From: Roseiarcus sp963761435
GTDB taxonomy: Bacteria; Pseudomonadota; Alphaproteobacteria; Rhizobiales; Beijerinckiaceae
Assembly: GCA_963761435.1 (NCBI GenBank)
Contig: CAVXHJ010000010.1
Coordinates: forward strand, 124,001-188,000
Direction: 5' to 3'
Length of the DNA: 64,000 nt
Part shown: piece by piece, positions 54,924-64,000 of the stretch
How positions within the stretch are numbered: position 1 is the first letter of the stretch
How the letters are laid out: the number at the start of each line of letters is the position of its first letter
Program-made: the position numbers and the translations under genes
Notes under the pieces: model-generated
What the model was told of the DNA's origin: nothing
The model's database searches: none
The model's input: only the letters and a program-made list of their open reading frames with translations

Positions 54924-56497
54924 TCACTTCGGCTCCTCGTCGACGTAGCGCGGAAAGACAGGCGCAGGGGCAGGCAGCGCTGTGCCCGGTTCGAGCCGGT
55001 GCGGCGCGTCGAGGCGACCAGCCGCCGCCCCGGCCTCGATCGCAGCGAACCCGCGCGCCTCCGGCTCGACGGCCAGAAGGTCCAGGAGAACGCCCATGCT
55101 CGCGGGCATGGCCGGCTGCAGCAGGATCGCAGCGATGCGCAAGGTCTCGATCGTCACGTAGAGCACGAGCCCCATGCGCGCCGGATCGGACTTTGCGAGC
55201 CTCCACGGCTCGGCGTTGGCGAAATAGCGATTGGCTTCCGAGACGACTTCAAAGACCGCGCCGACATAGAGATGAAGCGCAAAACTCTGCATGTGACGGC
55301 GCGCTTCGCCAATGAGCGCGTCCGCACGCGCCAGCATCGCGAGATCCTCGCCTGCCGGCTCCGACCGACGCCAGTCGGGCGCCCGGCCGCCGCAGTTTCT
55401 GGCGATCATCGTGAGCGAGCGCTGCGCGAGATTGCCGATGTCGTTGGCGAGATCGGCGTTCATCCGGGCGACGATCGCCTCGTGCGAATAGCTGCCGTCC
55501 TGGCCGAAAGGCACTTCGCGCAGGAAGAAATAGCGCACCGGATCGAGGCCATAAGCCGCGACCAGGCTTGCGGGGCTCACTACGTTGCCGACCGACTTTG
55601 ACATCTTCTCTCCACGGTTGAAGAGAAAGCCGTGCACGACCACCTGACGCGGAATCGGCAGCCCGGCGGACATCAAGAAGGCCGGCCAGTAAATGGCGTG
55701 GAAGCGCGTGATGTCCTTGCCGATAACATGAACGTCCGCCGGCCAAAACTTGGCCCGCGGCCCGTCGTCGGGGAAGCCTGTCGCGGTGATGTAGTTGGTC
55801 AAAGCGTCGACCCAGACATACATCACATGCCTTGGATCGCCGGGCACCGGCGTGCCCCAATCGAAGGTGGCGCGGCTGATCGAGAGATCGGAGAGCCCGC
55901 GCTTCACGAACGCGACGATCTCGTTTCTGTAGGCCTCCGGCGTCACGAACTCCGGATGCTGTTCGTAGTGGGCGAGAAGCCTGTCGCCGAAGGCTGAGAG
56001 CCTGAAGAAATAGCTTTCTTCCTCGACCCATTCGACGGGCGCGCCGCTTGGCGCGAGCCGGGTTCCGCCCGGGCCGTCGGTCAATTCGCCATCGTCGAAA
56101 TAGGCTTCGTCGCGTACCGAATACCAGCCGGAATATTTCGAGAGATAGATGTCGCCATTGGCGGCCATCCGCTCCCAGATCGCCTGCGCCGCGCGGTCGT
56201 TGCGCGGCTCCGTCGTCCGCACGATGTCGTCGGCGCGCGCGTTCAGCAGGTCGCCCATCGCCTCGAATTCTTTGGCGACGGCGTCCACGAACCTTTGCGG
56301 CGTCACGCCCTGGCGCGCCGCGGCCTGCTGAACCTTGAGGCCATGCTCGTCGAGGCCGGTGACGAACAAGCGTCTCATCGCCCGTCGAGACGCATGAATC
56401 GCTGAATCGCATCGGTCGCGATGCGTTCGTAGGCATGGCCGATATGCGGCGCGCCATTGGCGTAAGGGATCGCCGTGGTGATGTAGAAGCGGCTCAT
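54924..56497 (-). CDS. metG: Methionyl-tRNA synthetase, frameshifted
   Basis: Class I synthetase that charges tRNA-Met. The N-terminus SRFYITTAIPYANGAPHIGHAYERIATDAI (given in part) has the HIGH motif. Between 56367 and 56383 two extra bases disrupt the text DGDETLFVTG; after them the frame runs FVTGLDEHGLKVQQAAARQG, SGWYSVRDEAYF, YVWVDALTNYITATG, and FNRGEKMSKSVGNVV (KMSKS). Corrected length is 523 residues, normal for alphaproteobacterial MetG of the short form. An essential gene broken twice within about 15 bp is best read as a local sequence error. Confidence 0.92.
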
Positions 56498-56542
56498 GCG
56501 CGCCGTCCTAGAGCATTTTGCCGGCGATGAAAATCCAAGGTT

Positions 56543-57611
56543 TCAGCGCCGGGGAGCGGTCGCGCCGATCTCGGCGATGAGCGCCAGAAGGTGCGCTTTG
56601 CGGTCGAGGTTGAGCGCTTCGGTCTCGCGCTCTGCGGTGCGGATACGGTCCCAAAGCTCGGCGATCTCCTCCGCCCGGAAGGATGGCGCGGAGTTCGCGT
56701 GCGTATGACGCCAGCCAGTCGTAGAGCTCGCGATGGAAGGCCCGATACGCCCCGTCGCTCGCCCGCCCGCCAATCGTGTCGCCGAGCCGGGCGACGGCGC
56801 GGGGATCGGGGCGCGGCAAACCGGCGACGATCGAATCGATCAGCGCGGACGCCCCGTCGGAATCCGAAGCGAAGCGCGCCAGCGCCTCGCGAACCGATCC
56901 GTTGGCCCGCTTGGCGGCCGCCGCGACATTCATCCGGCCGGCTTCGCTCCACGGCGGCCCCAGGGCCATCGCCGCGTCGACGATCTCCTCCTCCGCCAGC
57001 GGATCAAGCCGCAAACGGCGGCAGCGCGATCGGATGGTGGCCAGGACCTGGCCCGGCCGATGGGAGATGATCAGGATCAGCGACCGTTGGGGCGGCTCCT
57101 CAACCATCTTCAGCAGCGCATTGGCGCTGTTTCGATTTAAGTCCTCGGCGCAGTCGACGATGGCGATTCGCCAACCGCCGAAGGCAGCGGACAACTGGAA
57201 GAGCTGCAAGCCGGTCCGTACTGCGTCCACCGAGATTTCACTGGCGAGTCTTTTCGTGCCCGGCTGCCACTCGCGCCGAATGAGGGCAAAATCGGGATGG
57301 GCGAGCTGGGTGAGCAGTCGCGCCGCCGTGTGGTTCGGATCGACATGGAGATCGCGCGCCTCGCGCACGGCCGGCGCGGACGGATCGGGATTGGCGAGTA
57401 TGAAGCGGGCGAACCGCCAGGCGAGGGTCGCTTTGCCGATCCCCTCCGGGCCGCCGATAAGCCAGGCGTGGGCGAGGCGGCCGTCGCGATAGGCCGAAAG
57501 CAGTTCCGCTTCCGCGTTCCGATGGCCGAACAGCGACATGACGTGGCGCGGATGGCGCGCGCCGGAAAAGGTGTCGGCTTCCGGGAGATCGTCGCTCTCA
57601 CCCTTCCTCAT
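56543..57611 (-). CDS. holB: DNA polymerase III subunit delta', frameshifted
   Basis: The clamp-loader delta' subunit. The start MRKGESDDLPEADTFSGARHP resembles other alphaproteobacterial starts; ATGA overlap with tmk. LFGHRNAEAELLSAYRDGRL, HAWLIGGPEGIGKATLAWRF (degenerate P-loop), EDLNRNSANALLKMVEEPP, and ISHRPGQVLATIRSRCRRL (SRC motif) are diagnostic. One extra base in CCC at 56674-56676 shifts the frame; the C-terminus then reads AEEIAELWDRIRTAERETE. Corrected length 355. Confidence 0.9.
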
Positions 57612-58282
57612 GCGCGAACCGCATCGACCGCGCCCGCTGGATCGAGCCGGCCCTCGACCGCCGACCAAATCGCGGCTTCGACGTGATCTTCGCTTCCGCC
57701 CGCGTCGATGACCACGCAGCGCCGAGGCTCAAGGGCGGCGATGTCGAGAAACGCCTGCCGCAGGGTCCGATGAAAGACGAGACCCTCCAATTCGAACCGA
57801 TCGGCCCTTCCCCCGCCCTGCCTTCGTCTGGCCGCCCGTTCGAGGCCGATTTCCGGCGCAAGGTCGAGGATCAGGGTTAAGTCTGGGCCGTTCGCGCCAA
57901 CGGTCAGATGCTCGAGTGAGGCGATGAAGTCCCGCGGCAGATTGCCAGCCACGCCTTGATAGGCCCGGGTCGAATCGGCGAACCGGTCGGACACGACCCA
58001 GGCGCCTCGGGTCAGCGCCGGCAGGATCGTCTTCTCGAGATGGTCGACCCGGGCCGCCGCAAACAGCAGCGCCTGCCCCGCGGGACCGAAATCGGCCGCG
58101 AAGCCGGACAGAATCGCCTCCCGCAGCGCCTCGGCGCCAGGCGAGCCGCCGGGCTCACGGGTCCGAACGACGGCCAGCCCGAGCGTGGCCAGGCGCTCCT
58201 GAAGTCTTTTCGCCTGGACCGACTTCCCCGCGCCCTCCCCGCCTTCGAGCGTGATGAAGCGGCCTTTTGCCCCACCGGTCAT
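57608..58282 (-). CDS. tmk: Thymidylate kinase
   Basis: A 224-residue dTMP kinase. P-loop ITLEGGEGAGKSVQAKRL, VVRTREPGGSPGAEALR, and DRFADSTRAYQGVAGNL (the DR(Y/F) substrate motif) are present; LILDLAPEIGLERAARR follows. The start at MTGGAKGRFITLEGG is favoured over an upstream ATG at 58339. Coupled to holB by ATGA overlap. dacC normally separates rlpA and tmk in related genomes and is missing. Confidence 0.94.
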   Translation of the reverse strand: MTGGAKGRFITLEGGEGAGKSVQAKRLQERLATLGLAVVRTREPGGSPGAEALREAILSGFAADFGPAGQALLFAAARVDHLEKTILPALTRGAWVVSDRFADSTRAYQGVAGNLPRDFIASLEHLTVGANGPDLTLILDLAPEIGLERAARRRQGGGRADRFELEGLVFHRTLRQAFLDIAALEPRRCVVIDAGGSEDHVEAAIWSAVEGRLDPAGAVDAVRA

Positions 58283-58485
58283 CGGCGCGCCCTCGACCAC
58301 GGCGACTTTCGCGCCCCGACCTCCGTCAAACCGCGCCAAATGAAACCCACCGCACGTCCTTAGAAACCGCCATCCCCCGCGGGGCGTCGGTTTTCAGTGC
58401 ATCGTTCGGCGCGCGTTGGCAACAACAGCTCGCGAGCGAATCCAGCCGCGCTTGGCGCTGGGGCGCATTGGGGCCAAGGCGCCTC

Positions 58486-59625
58486 TCAGTCGGCTGTCAG
58501 CGTGGACCTTGCCGCCTTGAGCCTATCGAATGCGCCCGCTGGCGGTTTCTTCCGCCGAGGGTGGGGAGGATCGGAGAAGTACAGCGCTTTCCCGGCGCTC
58601 GCCTGGAGGTCGGACCGGCGCGGCGGCAAGACGGCGCGCTCGCGCGGCGAAACGGCGGCGGCCGCGACGACAAAAGCGCTACGGTTGGAGCCGAGATCGA
58701 ACGGACGCGACGGCGGCAACGGAACCTCGCCGTGCGGCAGCCGGACCGCGATCGGGGCGCGCTCGGCGGTTGGCGCAGGTTCGGCCGGAGGCGCCTCCGC
58801 AACCGCAGCCACGCGCACCGGTTCGGGCTCAGGCGCGGGCGCCGGCGCGGGCGCGCTTGCGACTTCGACCGGCTCGGGCGGCGGCGGCGGCGTCTGCTGC
58901 GCGCCGCGGCCGGAAAAGAACGAGAAGATCGTTTGGGTTTCAGCCGCCGCCACCATCACCGGGGCAGGATAGCCGATCATTTCCGCCGGCGATCCGTCGG
59001 TGCGCAGGCTCGCGAGCAACTGCGAATCGTCCGATCCTTCGATCGGCGCGGGTCCGACATACTCGACCTTCACTCGTGCCGTACCCATGGCCTTCATGTC
59101 GAGCACCTCGGCGACGCGCGACGACACATCCATCACCCGCCCGCCGTGATAGGGCCCCCGATCGTTGACCCGCACCATGATTGAATAGCCGTTGCCGAGG
59201 TTGGTCACCCGCGCGTAGCTCGGCAACGGCATCGTGGGATGGGCGGCGGAGAACGAGGCCATGTCATAGACCTCGCCATTGGCGGTTCGGCGGCCATGGA
59301 ACGCGGCGCCGTACCAGGAAGCCATTCCGACCGCCGAATACGACGGATTTTCCGCCGGGTAGTAGCGGTGGCCGGCGACGGTATAGGGACGGCCGACCAG
59401 ATATTGGCCGCCGCCGCGGGGCACCGGCTGCCCATCGGCCACGACCTTCTGACTCGCGTGGCCGTATTTGGACTGAGCGAAGTGCTCGTGTCCGTGGGAA
59501 TATGACACCTGAGGAGTTTGCGGGGCGCAGCCGGCCAGCGCCAAGACAGTCACGCCAAGGCTTGCGGCGCCCCGCCATCTCCGTTTGGCCGCAAAGACGC
59601 GCGGTTCAAAGCCCGTAACGCTCAT
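58486..59625 (-). CDS. rlpA: RlpA family septal-ring lipoprotein
   Basis: A 379-residue lipoprotein. N-terminal signal ends with the lipobox LALAGC. A double-psi beta-barrel domain follows: YSAVGMASWYGAAFHGRRTANGE (catalytic Asp-type site in the family), YARVTNLGNGYSIMVRVNDRGPYHGGRVMDVS. RlpA proteins bind or cleave naked glycan at the septum. The C-terminal half is Pro/Ala/Glu-rich and I see no SPOR domain, which many RlpA proteins have. Start at MSVTGFEPRV. Confidence 0.88.
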   Translation of the reverse strand: MSVTGFEPRVFAAKRRWRGAASLGVTVLALAGCAPQTPQVSYSHGHEHFAQSKYGHASQKVVADGQPVPRGGGQYLVGRPYTVAGHRYYPAENPSYSAVGMASWYGAAFHGRRTANGEVYDMASFSAAHPTMPLPSYARVTNLGNGYSIMVRVNDRGPYHGGRVMDVSSRVAEVLDMKAMGTARVKVEYVGPAPIEGSDDSQLLASLRTDGSPAEMIGYPAPVMVAAAETQTIFSFFSGRGAQQTPPPPPEPVEVASAPAPAPAPEPEPVRVAAVAEAPPAEPAPTAERAPIAVRLPHGEVPLPPSRPFDLGSNRSAFVVAAAAVSPRERAVLPPRRSDLQASAGKALYFSDPPHPRRKKPPAGAFDRLKAARSTLTAD

Positions 59626-60751
59626 AACGCTTACGCCGATCCCCAACGCGGCGGCAAGATACTTCCCAAATCATCGACCCCGTTGCTCACTATCGACCCT
59701 GCTGCGTTTCGAATTCGCTAACGAATTCCGACCTTCGCGAGCCTAGAGGAAGCCGCGCCGCCAAACTGGCCGAGTGGCGATGATTCGCTCTCGTAGGCGC
59801 CCGCCGTCCCGCCGCCGTCCACCCGCGAGGAGTGACGCCCAATCGCGGCGAGAACGTGGCCAGCCCGCCGCCAGAAAACTCCGTTAGGATCAGTCCATTC
59901 TCGATAGCGTCATATCAAAGGCGGATTGTTTCCCGTCGGCCGATGCAAACGGAAGAAACGCGCCGGGCCGGCCGAGTCGAATGGCCGGAAAACGAAATCG
60001 AACTGGAGCCAGCCCGCCGACTGCCGCCATCGGCAATGCCGACAAAGGCTGGGCGGCCCGAACGCGGCAGCACTCGGACCGCCCAGTTTTTTGGAAGCGA
60101 CATTATCGCCAGATGAACTTGCTGCAAGCCCTCCCGGCCGGTGCTATTCGCGTCGCCTCCATATGCCGCGTCGCTCAACGGGTCGAAGGGGGTTCTCAAC
60201 CCGAAGGCCCAGGTTCACGCCCGTCGCGGCGTCACGGATTAATCACAAATCTTAACCAACGTCCACAAAAATATAGCATTCCCGGTGTCACCAAAGCTTC
60301 ATCCACAGGAAACCGATCGGCCACCTCAATCTCGTCAATTTGTGCGCCGCCGGGGGACCGTGGCGCGACCCGGCCGCATTGAACGCTAGTTGTTTACGTT
60401 GTTCGCGCAAGTCATTCGAATCGCTGCTGGTTCGAAAAAACAAAGCTTCGCTGCGCATTTGTGCGTCGCCCTGACAAAAAAGAAGCTCACCAGCCCGCTC
60501 CCGCGCCCGGTTTCAGACGAGCACGTCCGGCTTCGACGAAAGTTCAATATGCCGATTTCGGATTGCGAGTCCGTCCGCACTTCAAAATTTGGACGAAACC
60601 CGCGATTGCGGCGCGGCGATCGGTCTCCGCGATTGTTCGGATCCCGACAATCCACGACTCAATCGCAGCAGGCGAAAAGTTACGGCGGCGATCAATAACG
60701 CCTCCCAAGTGGAGCAAAGTTTGACCCCCCAACGTTGAAGGAGTTTAATCC
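59626..60751. other. Intergenic region of about 1.1 kb, no gene seen
   Basis: Lies between divergent rlpA and Ku genes. Candidate readings on both strands are Arg-rich and lack family likeness or SD sites. It contains a terminator-like hairpin with a T-run (60049-60092) and an AT-richer stretch at 60236-60320. The last 20 bases hold the Ku ribosome binding site. A small RNA ending at the hairpin is possible. Confidence 0.5.
60049..60092 (+). terminator. Terminator-like hairpin with T-run
   Basis: CTGGGCGG (60049-60056) pairs with CCGCCCAG (60079-60086) across a 22-base loop and is followed by six T residues. No plus-strand gene lies upstream within the window section (rlpA is on the other strand), so it may end a small RNA. 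Confidence 0.5.
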
Positions 60752-61663
60752 TTGGCGGCTGAAGCCGCTCTTGGAACCTCGCGAGGGTGGAAATTGGCGC
60801 CGAGAGCAAGCTGGAAAGGCTTCCTGAAGATCGCGGACGTGACCTGTCCGGTCGCGCTCTATGCCGGCGCCTCGACGACCGAGCGCATCGCCCTGCACAC
60901 GATCAATCGGTCGACCGGTCATCGGATCCGGCGCCAATATGTCGACGCCGAAACCGGCAAGGCCGTCGAACGCGATGATCAGGTCAAGGGCTACGAAGTT
61001 GGGAAGGACGAATATGTCTCGGTTGAGCCGGACGAAATCGCCGCAATCATTCCGCGCGGCGACAAGACGCTGACAGTTTCCGCGTTCGTCGATCTTGATC
61101 GCGTCGACGATCTCTATTTCGACAAGCCCTACTACCTCGCGCCCGCGGACCGCGGCGCCGACGAGACATTCGAACTCCTGCGCGAGGGCATGCGCGCGGC
61201 CAAGACCGCGGCGGTCGCTCAAGCGACGCTCTTTCGCCGCATCCGGACGCTTCTCATCCGCCCGGATGACAAGGGCCTCGCAGCGACGACTCTGAACTTC
61301 GACTACGAAGTGCGGCCGGCCGAGCAGGTCTTCTCGTCGGCGCCGGCCAAAAAGATCAATGGCGAGATGCTCGATCTTGCCATTCACATCATCAAGACCA
61401 AGCAGGGGAAATTCGACCCGCGGTCGTTCCACGATCGCTTCGAGGGCGCGCTGACCGAACTCGTCAAGCTGAAGCTCGAAGGCAAGCCGATTCCGAAGCG
61501 AGCCCCGCCCGAAAGCGAAGCGACCGTCAGCCTCTTGCAGGCGTTGCGCGACAGCGCGGGCGCAGCCGGCCGTCCCGGGCGCAAATCCGCCAGCAAAAAG
61601 CGGACCGGCGGGAGCGCCGCGGAGAGGGCCAAGGTCGCCGCGCCGCGACGCAAGGCCGGGTGA
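60752..61663 (+). CDS. ku: Non-homologous end joining protein Ku
   Basis: A 303-residue bacterial Ku that binds DNA ends and recruits LigD. Ku core: SWKGFLKIADVTCPVALYAG, LHTINRSTGHRIRRQYVD, EVGKDEYVSVEPDEI, VSAFVDLDRVDDLYFDKPYYLAP, and DLAIHIIKTKQGKFDP. The C-terminus is Lys/Arg/Ala-rich (SASKKRTGGSAAERAKVAAP), the basic tail that contacts DNA and LigD. The start is TTG with GAAGGAG eight bases upstream. ligD follows 3 bp after the stop. Confidence 0.93.
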   Translation: MAAEAALGTSRGWKLAPRASWKGFLKIADVTCPVALYAGASTTERIALHTINRSTGHRIRRQYVDAETGKAVERDDQVKGYEVGKDEYVSVEPDEIAAIIPRGDKTLTVSAFVDLDRVDDLYFDKPYYLAPADRGADETFELLREGMRAAKTAAVAQATLFRRIRTLLIRPDDKGLAATTLNFDYEVRPAEQVFSSAPAKKINGEMLDLAIHIIKTKQGKFDPRSFHDRFEGALTELVKLKLEGKPIPKRAPPESEATVSLLQALRDSAGAAGRPGRKSASKKRTGGSAAERAKVAAPRRKAG

Positions 61664-61666
61664 TCC

Positions 61667-64000
61667 ATGGCGCTCGAAGCTTATCGAGCTAAGCGCAACT
61701 TCAAGGCGACAGCCGAGCCGAGGGGGGGCGATCCGGCCGGGAGCAGCAACATATTTGTCGTGCAGAAACACGACGCGAACTCGGCTGCACTACGATTTCC
61801 GGCTGGCCCTGGACGGCGTCCTGAAGAGCTGGGCGGTGACCCGAGGCCCGAGCCTCAATCCCGAGGACAAGCGTCTCGCGGTCGCGGTCGAGGACCACCC
61901 GCTGGAATATTCCGATTTCGAGGGGACGATCGCCAAAGGCGAATATGGCGGCGGATCGGTCATCGTTTGGGATCGTGGGACGTGGTCGCCGATCGGCGAC
62001 CCGCATCGCGGCTTGAAGAAAGGCCATCTCGAGTTCGAGCTTCACGGCGAGAAACTCGAGGGTCGCTGGCATTTGGTCAAACTACGCGCCAAACCGCGCG
62101 AGAAGCGCGAGAACTGGCTCCTGATCAAGGGCGACGATGAATTCGCGCGCCCCGCCGAAGCCCCGGATATCCTTGAAGAGCGGCCGGAGTCGGTGAAGAC
62201 CGGCCGGTCGATCGACGACGTCGCAGGCGAGCCCCCAGGCTGGTCGTCAAAGACGGGACGCATCAGGCAAGCCGGCGACGCCCGAGCCCCAGCCAAGCCG
62301 AGCGCCGCTAGGCGAAAGCGGGTGGCGGTGGATCCGTCGGGTGTCGAGGGCGCGGTCAAAGCCCCCCTGCCCGGCTTCGTCGAACCGATGCTGGCGGCGC
62401 TGGCGAAGTCCCCGCCCGCCGGCGACCGCTGGCTACACGAGGTCAAATTCGACGGCTATCGGCTTCAGACGCAAATCGCGGACGGCCGGGCCACGCTTTG
62501 GACCCGTACCGGGCTCGATTGGACGGAGAAATTCGGCGGCGCCATTCAGGCGGCGGCTCGCGACCTTCCTCTGGGCGAGGCCTTGCTCGACGGCGAGCTC
62601 GTGGTCGAGAACGAGAGCGGCGTTTCCGAGTTCTCGCTCTTGCAAGCGGACCTCAGCGACGGGCGTCGCGACCGATTTGTATACTACGCTTTCGATTGCC
62701 TCTATCTCGACGGATACGACCTGCGCCAAGTCGCGCTCGTCCGCCGCAAGGAGATTCTCAGCCGCCTGATCGGAACCCGGGGCGGGGTCGTGCGCTACTC
62801 TTCGCACTTCGAGGAGGACGGCCGGTTGGTGCTGCCGCGCGCCTGCGCGCTCGGTCTTGAAGGCATCATCTCGAAGCTCAGCCGATCGGCCTATGCCTCC
62901 GGCCGCGGCAAGAGTTGGATCAAGTGCAAATGCTCTGCCCGGCAGGAATTCGTCATCGCCGGCTATGTTCCCTCGACGACCGGGCGGAAGGCGATCGGCT
63001 CACTGGCCCTGGGCGTCTATGAGAAAAAGGCGCTTCGATATGTCGGCCGCGTCGGGACCGGCTTTTCCTCAGGGGTCGCCGAGGGGCTCTTTTCCCGGCT
63101 CGAAGCGATGCGCATTTCGTCAAGTCCGTTCGCCGGCCGCCTCAACGCGAACGAAGCCCGCGGCGTTCGCTTCGTCAGGCCGGAGCTCGCGGCGGAAGTC
63201 GATTTCCGCGGCTGGACCGCGGACGGCCTCTTGCGCCAGGCGTCGTTCCAAGGCTTGCGCGACGACAAGCCAGCGCGCGAGATTGTCCGCGAGTCGGCCA
63301 TGACCTCCTCCGCCGCACCAGAACGCCCCAAAAGCAGCGTGACGCTGACCCACCCCGATCGCGTCTACTGGCCTGACGTCGGCGTCACCAAGGAAGGCCT
63401 CGCCAATTATTACGCCGAGGCTTGGCCATATATGAAACCCTTCATCGTCGGCCGGGCGCTGGCGCTTGTGCGCTGCCCTGACGGGATCGGCGGACAATCG
63501 TTCTTCCAGAAGCATGCCTGGAAGGGCCTCAATCGCAACATCGTGCTCGTCAAGGATCCGGCGGAACCGGAAGCGCTGATCAGCATTCGCGACTTCGACG
63601 GGCTGATGGCGCTCGTGCAGTCGGCAGCGCTGGAAATCCATCCCTGGGGGTCGACAGTCGCAGACTGGGAACGCCCGGACATGATTGTGATGGATCTCGA
63701 TCCAGGCGAGGACGTGGCTTGGACTTCGGTGATCGCCGCGGCGGAGGAGGTTCGCGCTCGACTGAAGAGCGCGGGCCTGGCGGCGTTCGTGAAGACATCG
63801 GGCGGCAAGGGGCTGCATGTCGTCGCTCCAGTCAAGCCGAAGGCGGATTGGCCGGCTGTCAAGGCTTTCACGAAACTGATCGCCGATTCAATGTCGGCGG
63901 ACAGTCCTGAGCGCTTCGTCTCGACGATTCCGAAGGCGCGGAGACATGGCAAGATCCTTATCGACTACCTGCGCAACCAGCGCGGCATGACCGCCGTCGC
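61667..64000 (+). CDS. ligD: DNA ligase D, frameshifted, C-terminus outside window
   Basis: Multidomain end-joining ligase. Order: 3'-phosphoesterase domain first (FVVQKHDATRLHYDFRLALDG after correction; GEYGGGSVIVWDRG), then ATP-dependent ligase domain with nucleotidyl Lys in HEVKFDGYRLQTQ, LLDGELVVENE, GLEGIISKLSRSAYASGR, IKCKCSARQEFVIAGY, then polymerase/primase domain from VTLTHPDRVYWPD, DMIVMDLDPGED and LKTSGGKGLHVV-like (FVKTSGGKGLHVVAP). An extra A at 61778-61779 shifts the frame once; all later domains are in one frame to the window end. It begins 3 bp after ku, so they form one operon. Confidence 0.92.

Noticed and set aside
60236..60320. AT-rich stretch with TCATCCACA and GTCCACA, resembling DnaA boxes
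   Set aside because: Only one or two imperfect boxes, no cluster and no origin-linked genes nearby.
60386..60655. Minus-strand 89-codon reading upstream of ku
   Set aside because: Arg/Asn-rich composition, no SD, no family likeness.

Overview
The window is GC-rich (roughly two thirds G+C by eye) chromosomal DNA of an alphaproteobacterium, most likely Hyphomicrobiales (Rhizobiales) near the Beijerinckiaceae/Roseiarcaceae. The support is local gene order: rpsF-rpsR-DUF2232-rplI, PaaI-rplM-rpsI-argC, ppiD-trpE diverging from tpiA-secG, ihfA-merR-tRNA-Pro, and rlpA-tmk-holB-metG-tatD-MBL are arrangements known from that order. The species assignment is inference.

Layout. 1-12.8 kb is accessory: a DUF433/DUF5615 toxin-antitoxin pair, a broken PLP decarboxylase, a molybdenum hydroxylase operon with a TetR gene, a 3' scrap of an alcohol-dehydrogenase-type gene, a DUF255 protein, a nucleoside hydrolase whose 5' end is duplicated across a BrnT/HTH toxin-antitoxin module, metC, and HigBA. 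12.9-24 kb is rich in signalling: an orphan AapJ-type binding protein, a cyclase-TPR protein followed by a scrap of a second aapJ, an SDR, a second cyclase, a LysM protein, a flavin oxidase, a MASE1 histidine kinase with a FixJ-like regulator, and a third cyclase with a DUF4242 domain. 24-35.8 kb is mostly conserved core: trpE, ppiD, tpiA, secG, a COQ10/RatA protein, cinA, a thioesterase, rplM, rpsI, argC. 35.8-41 kb holds a winged-helix/TPR regulator, FAH hydrolase, NYN protein, UdgB and galM. 42-46.8 kb is ribosomal and core: rplI, rpsR, rpsF, SDR, ihfA, merR, tRNA-Pro. 46.8-51.9 kb is accessory: a nucleoside-phosphorylase-like protein, an S53 peptidase, a small protein with a truncated neighbour, and a tandem pair of about 294-bp MITE-like elements. 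51.9-59.6 kb is an M20 peptidase plus the core block MBL-tatD-metG-holB-tmk-rlpA. 60.7-64 kb is a Ku-LigD end-joining operon that runs off the window.

A dominant technical feature is single-base indels. At least 14 genes, including the normally essential metG, holB and tpiA, read through only after one or two single-base corrections, and every complete gene returns to an exact multiple of three. About 14 are extra bases and 3 are missing bases. I read these as sequencing or assembly errors rather than genuine decay or programmed frameshifting, and give each gene as its full corrected span.

Biologically, the most interesting items are the MITE-like tandem pair with an 8-bp flanking direct repeat, two places where a gene end is duplicated around an inserted module (nucleoside hydrolase around BrnT/HTH; aapJ around a cyclase), and one effector module (TolB-like plus TPR) fused to a cyclase in one gene and to a DNA-binding winged helix in another.
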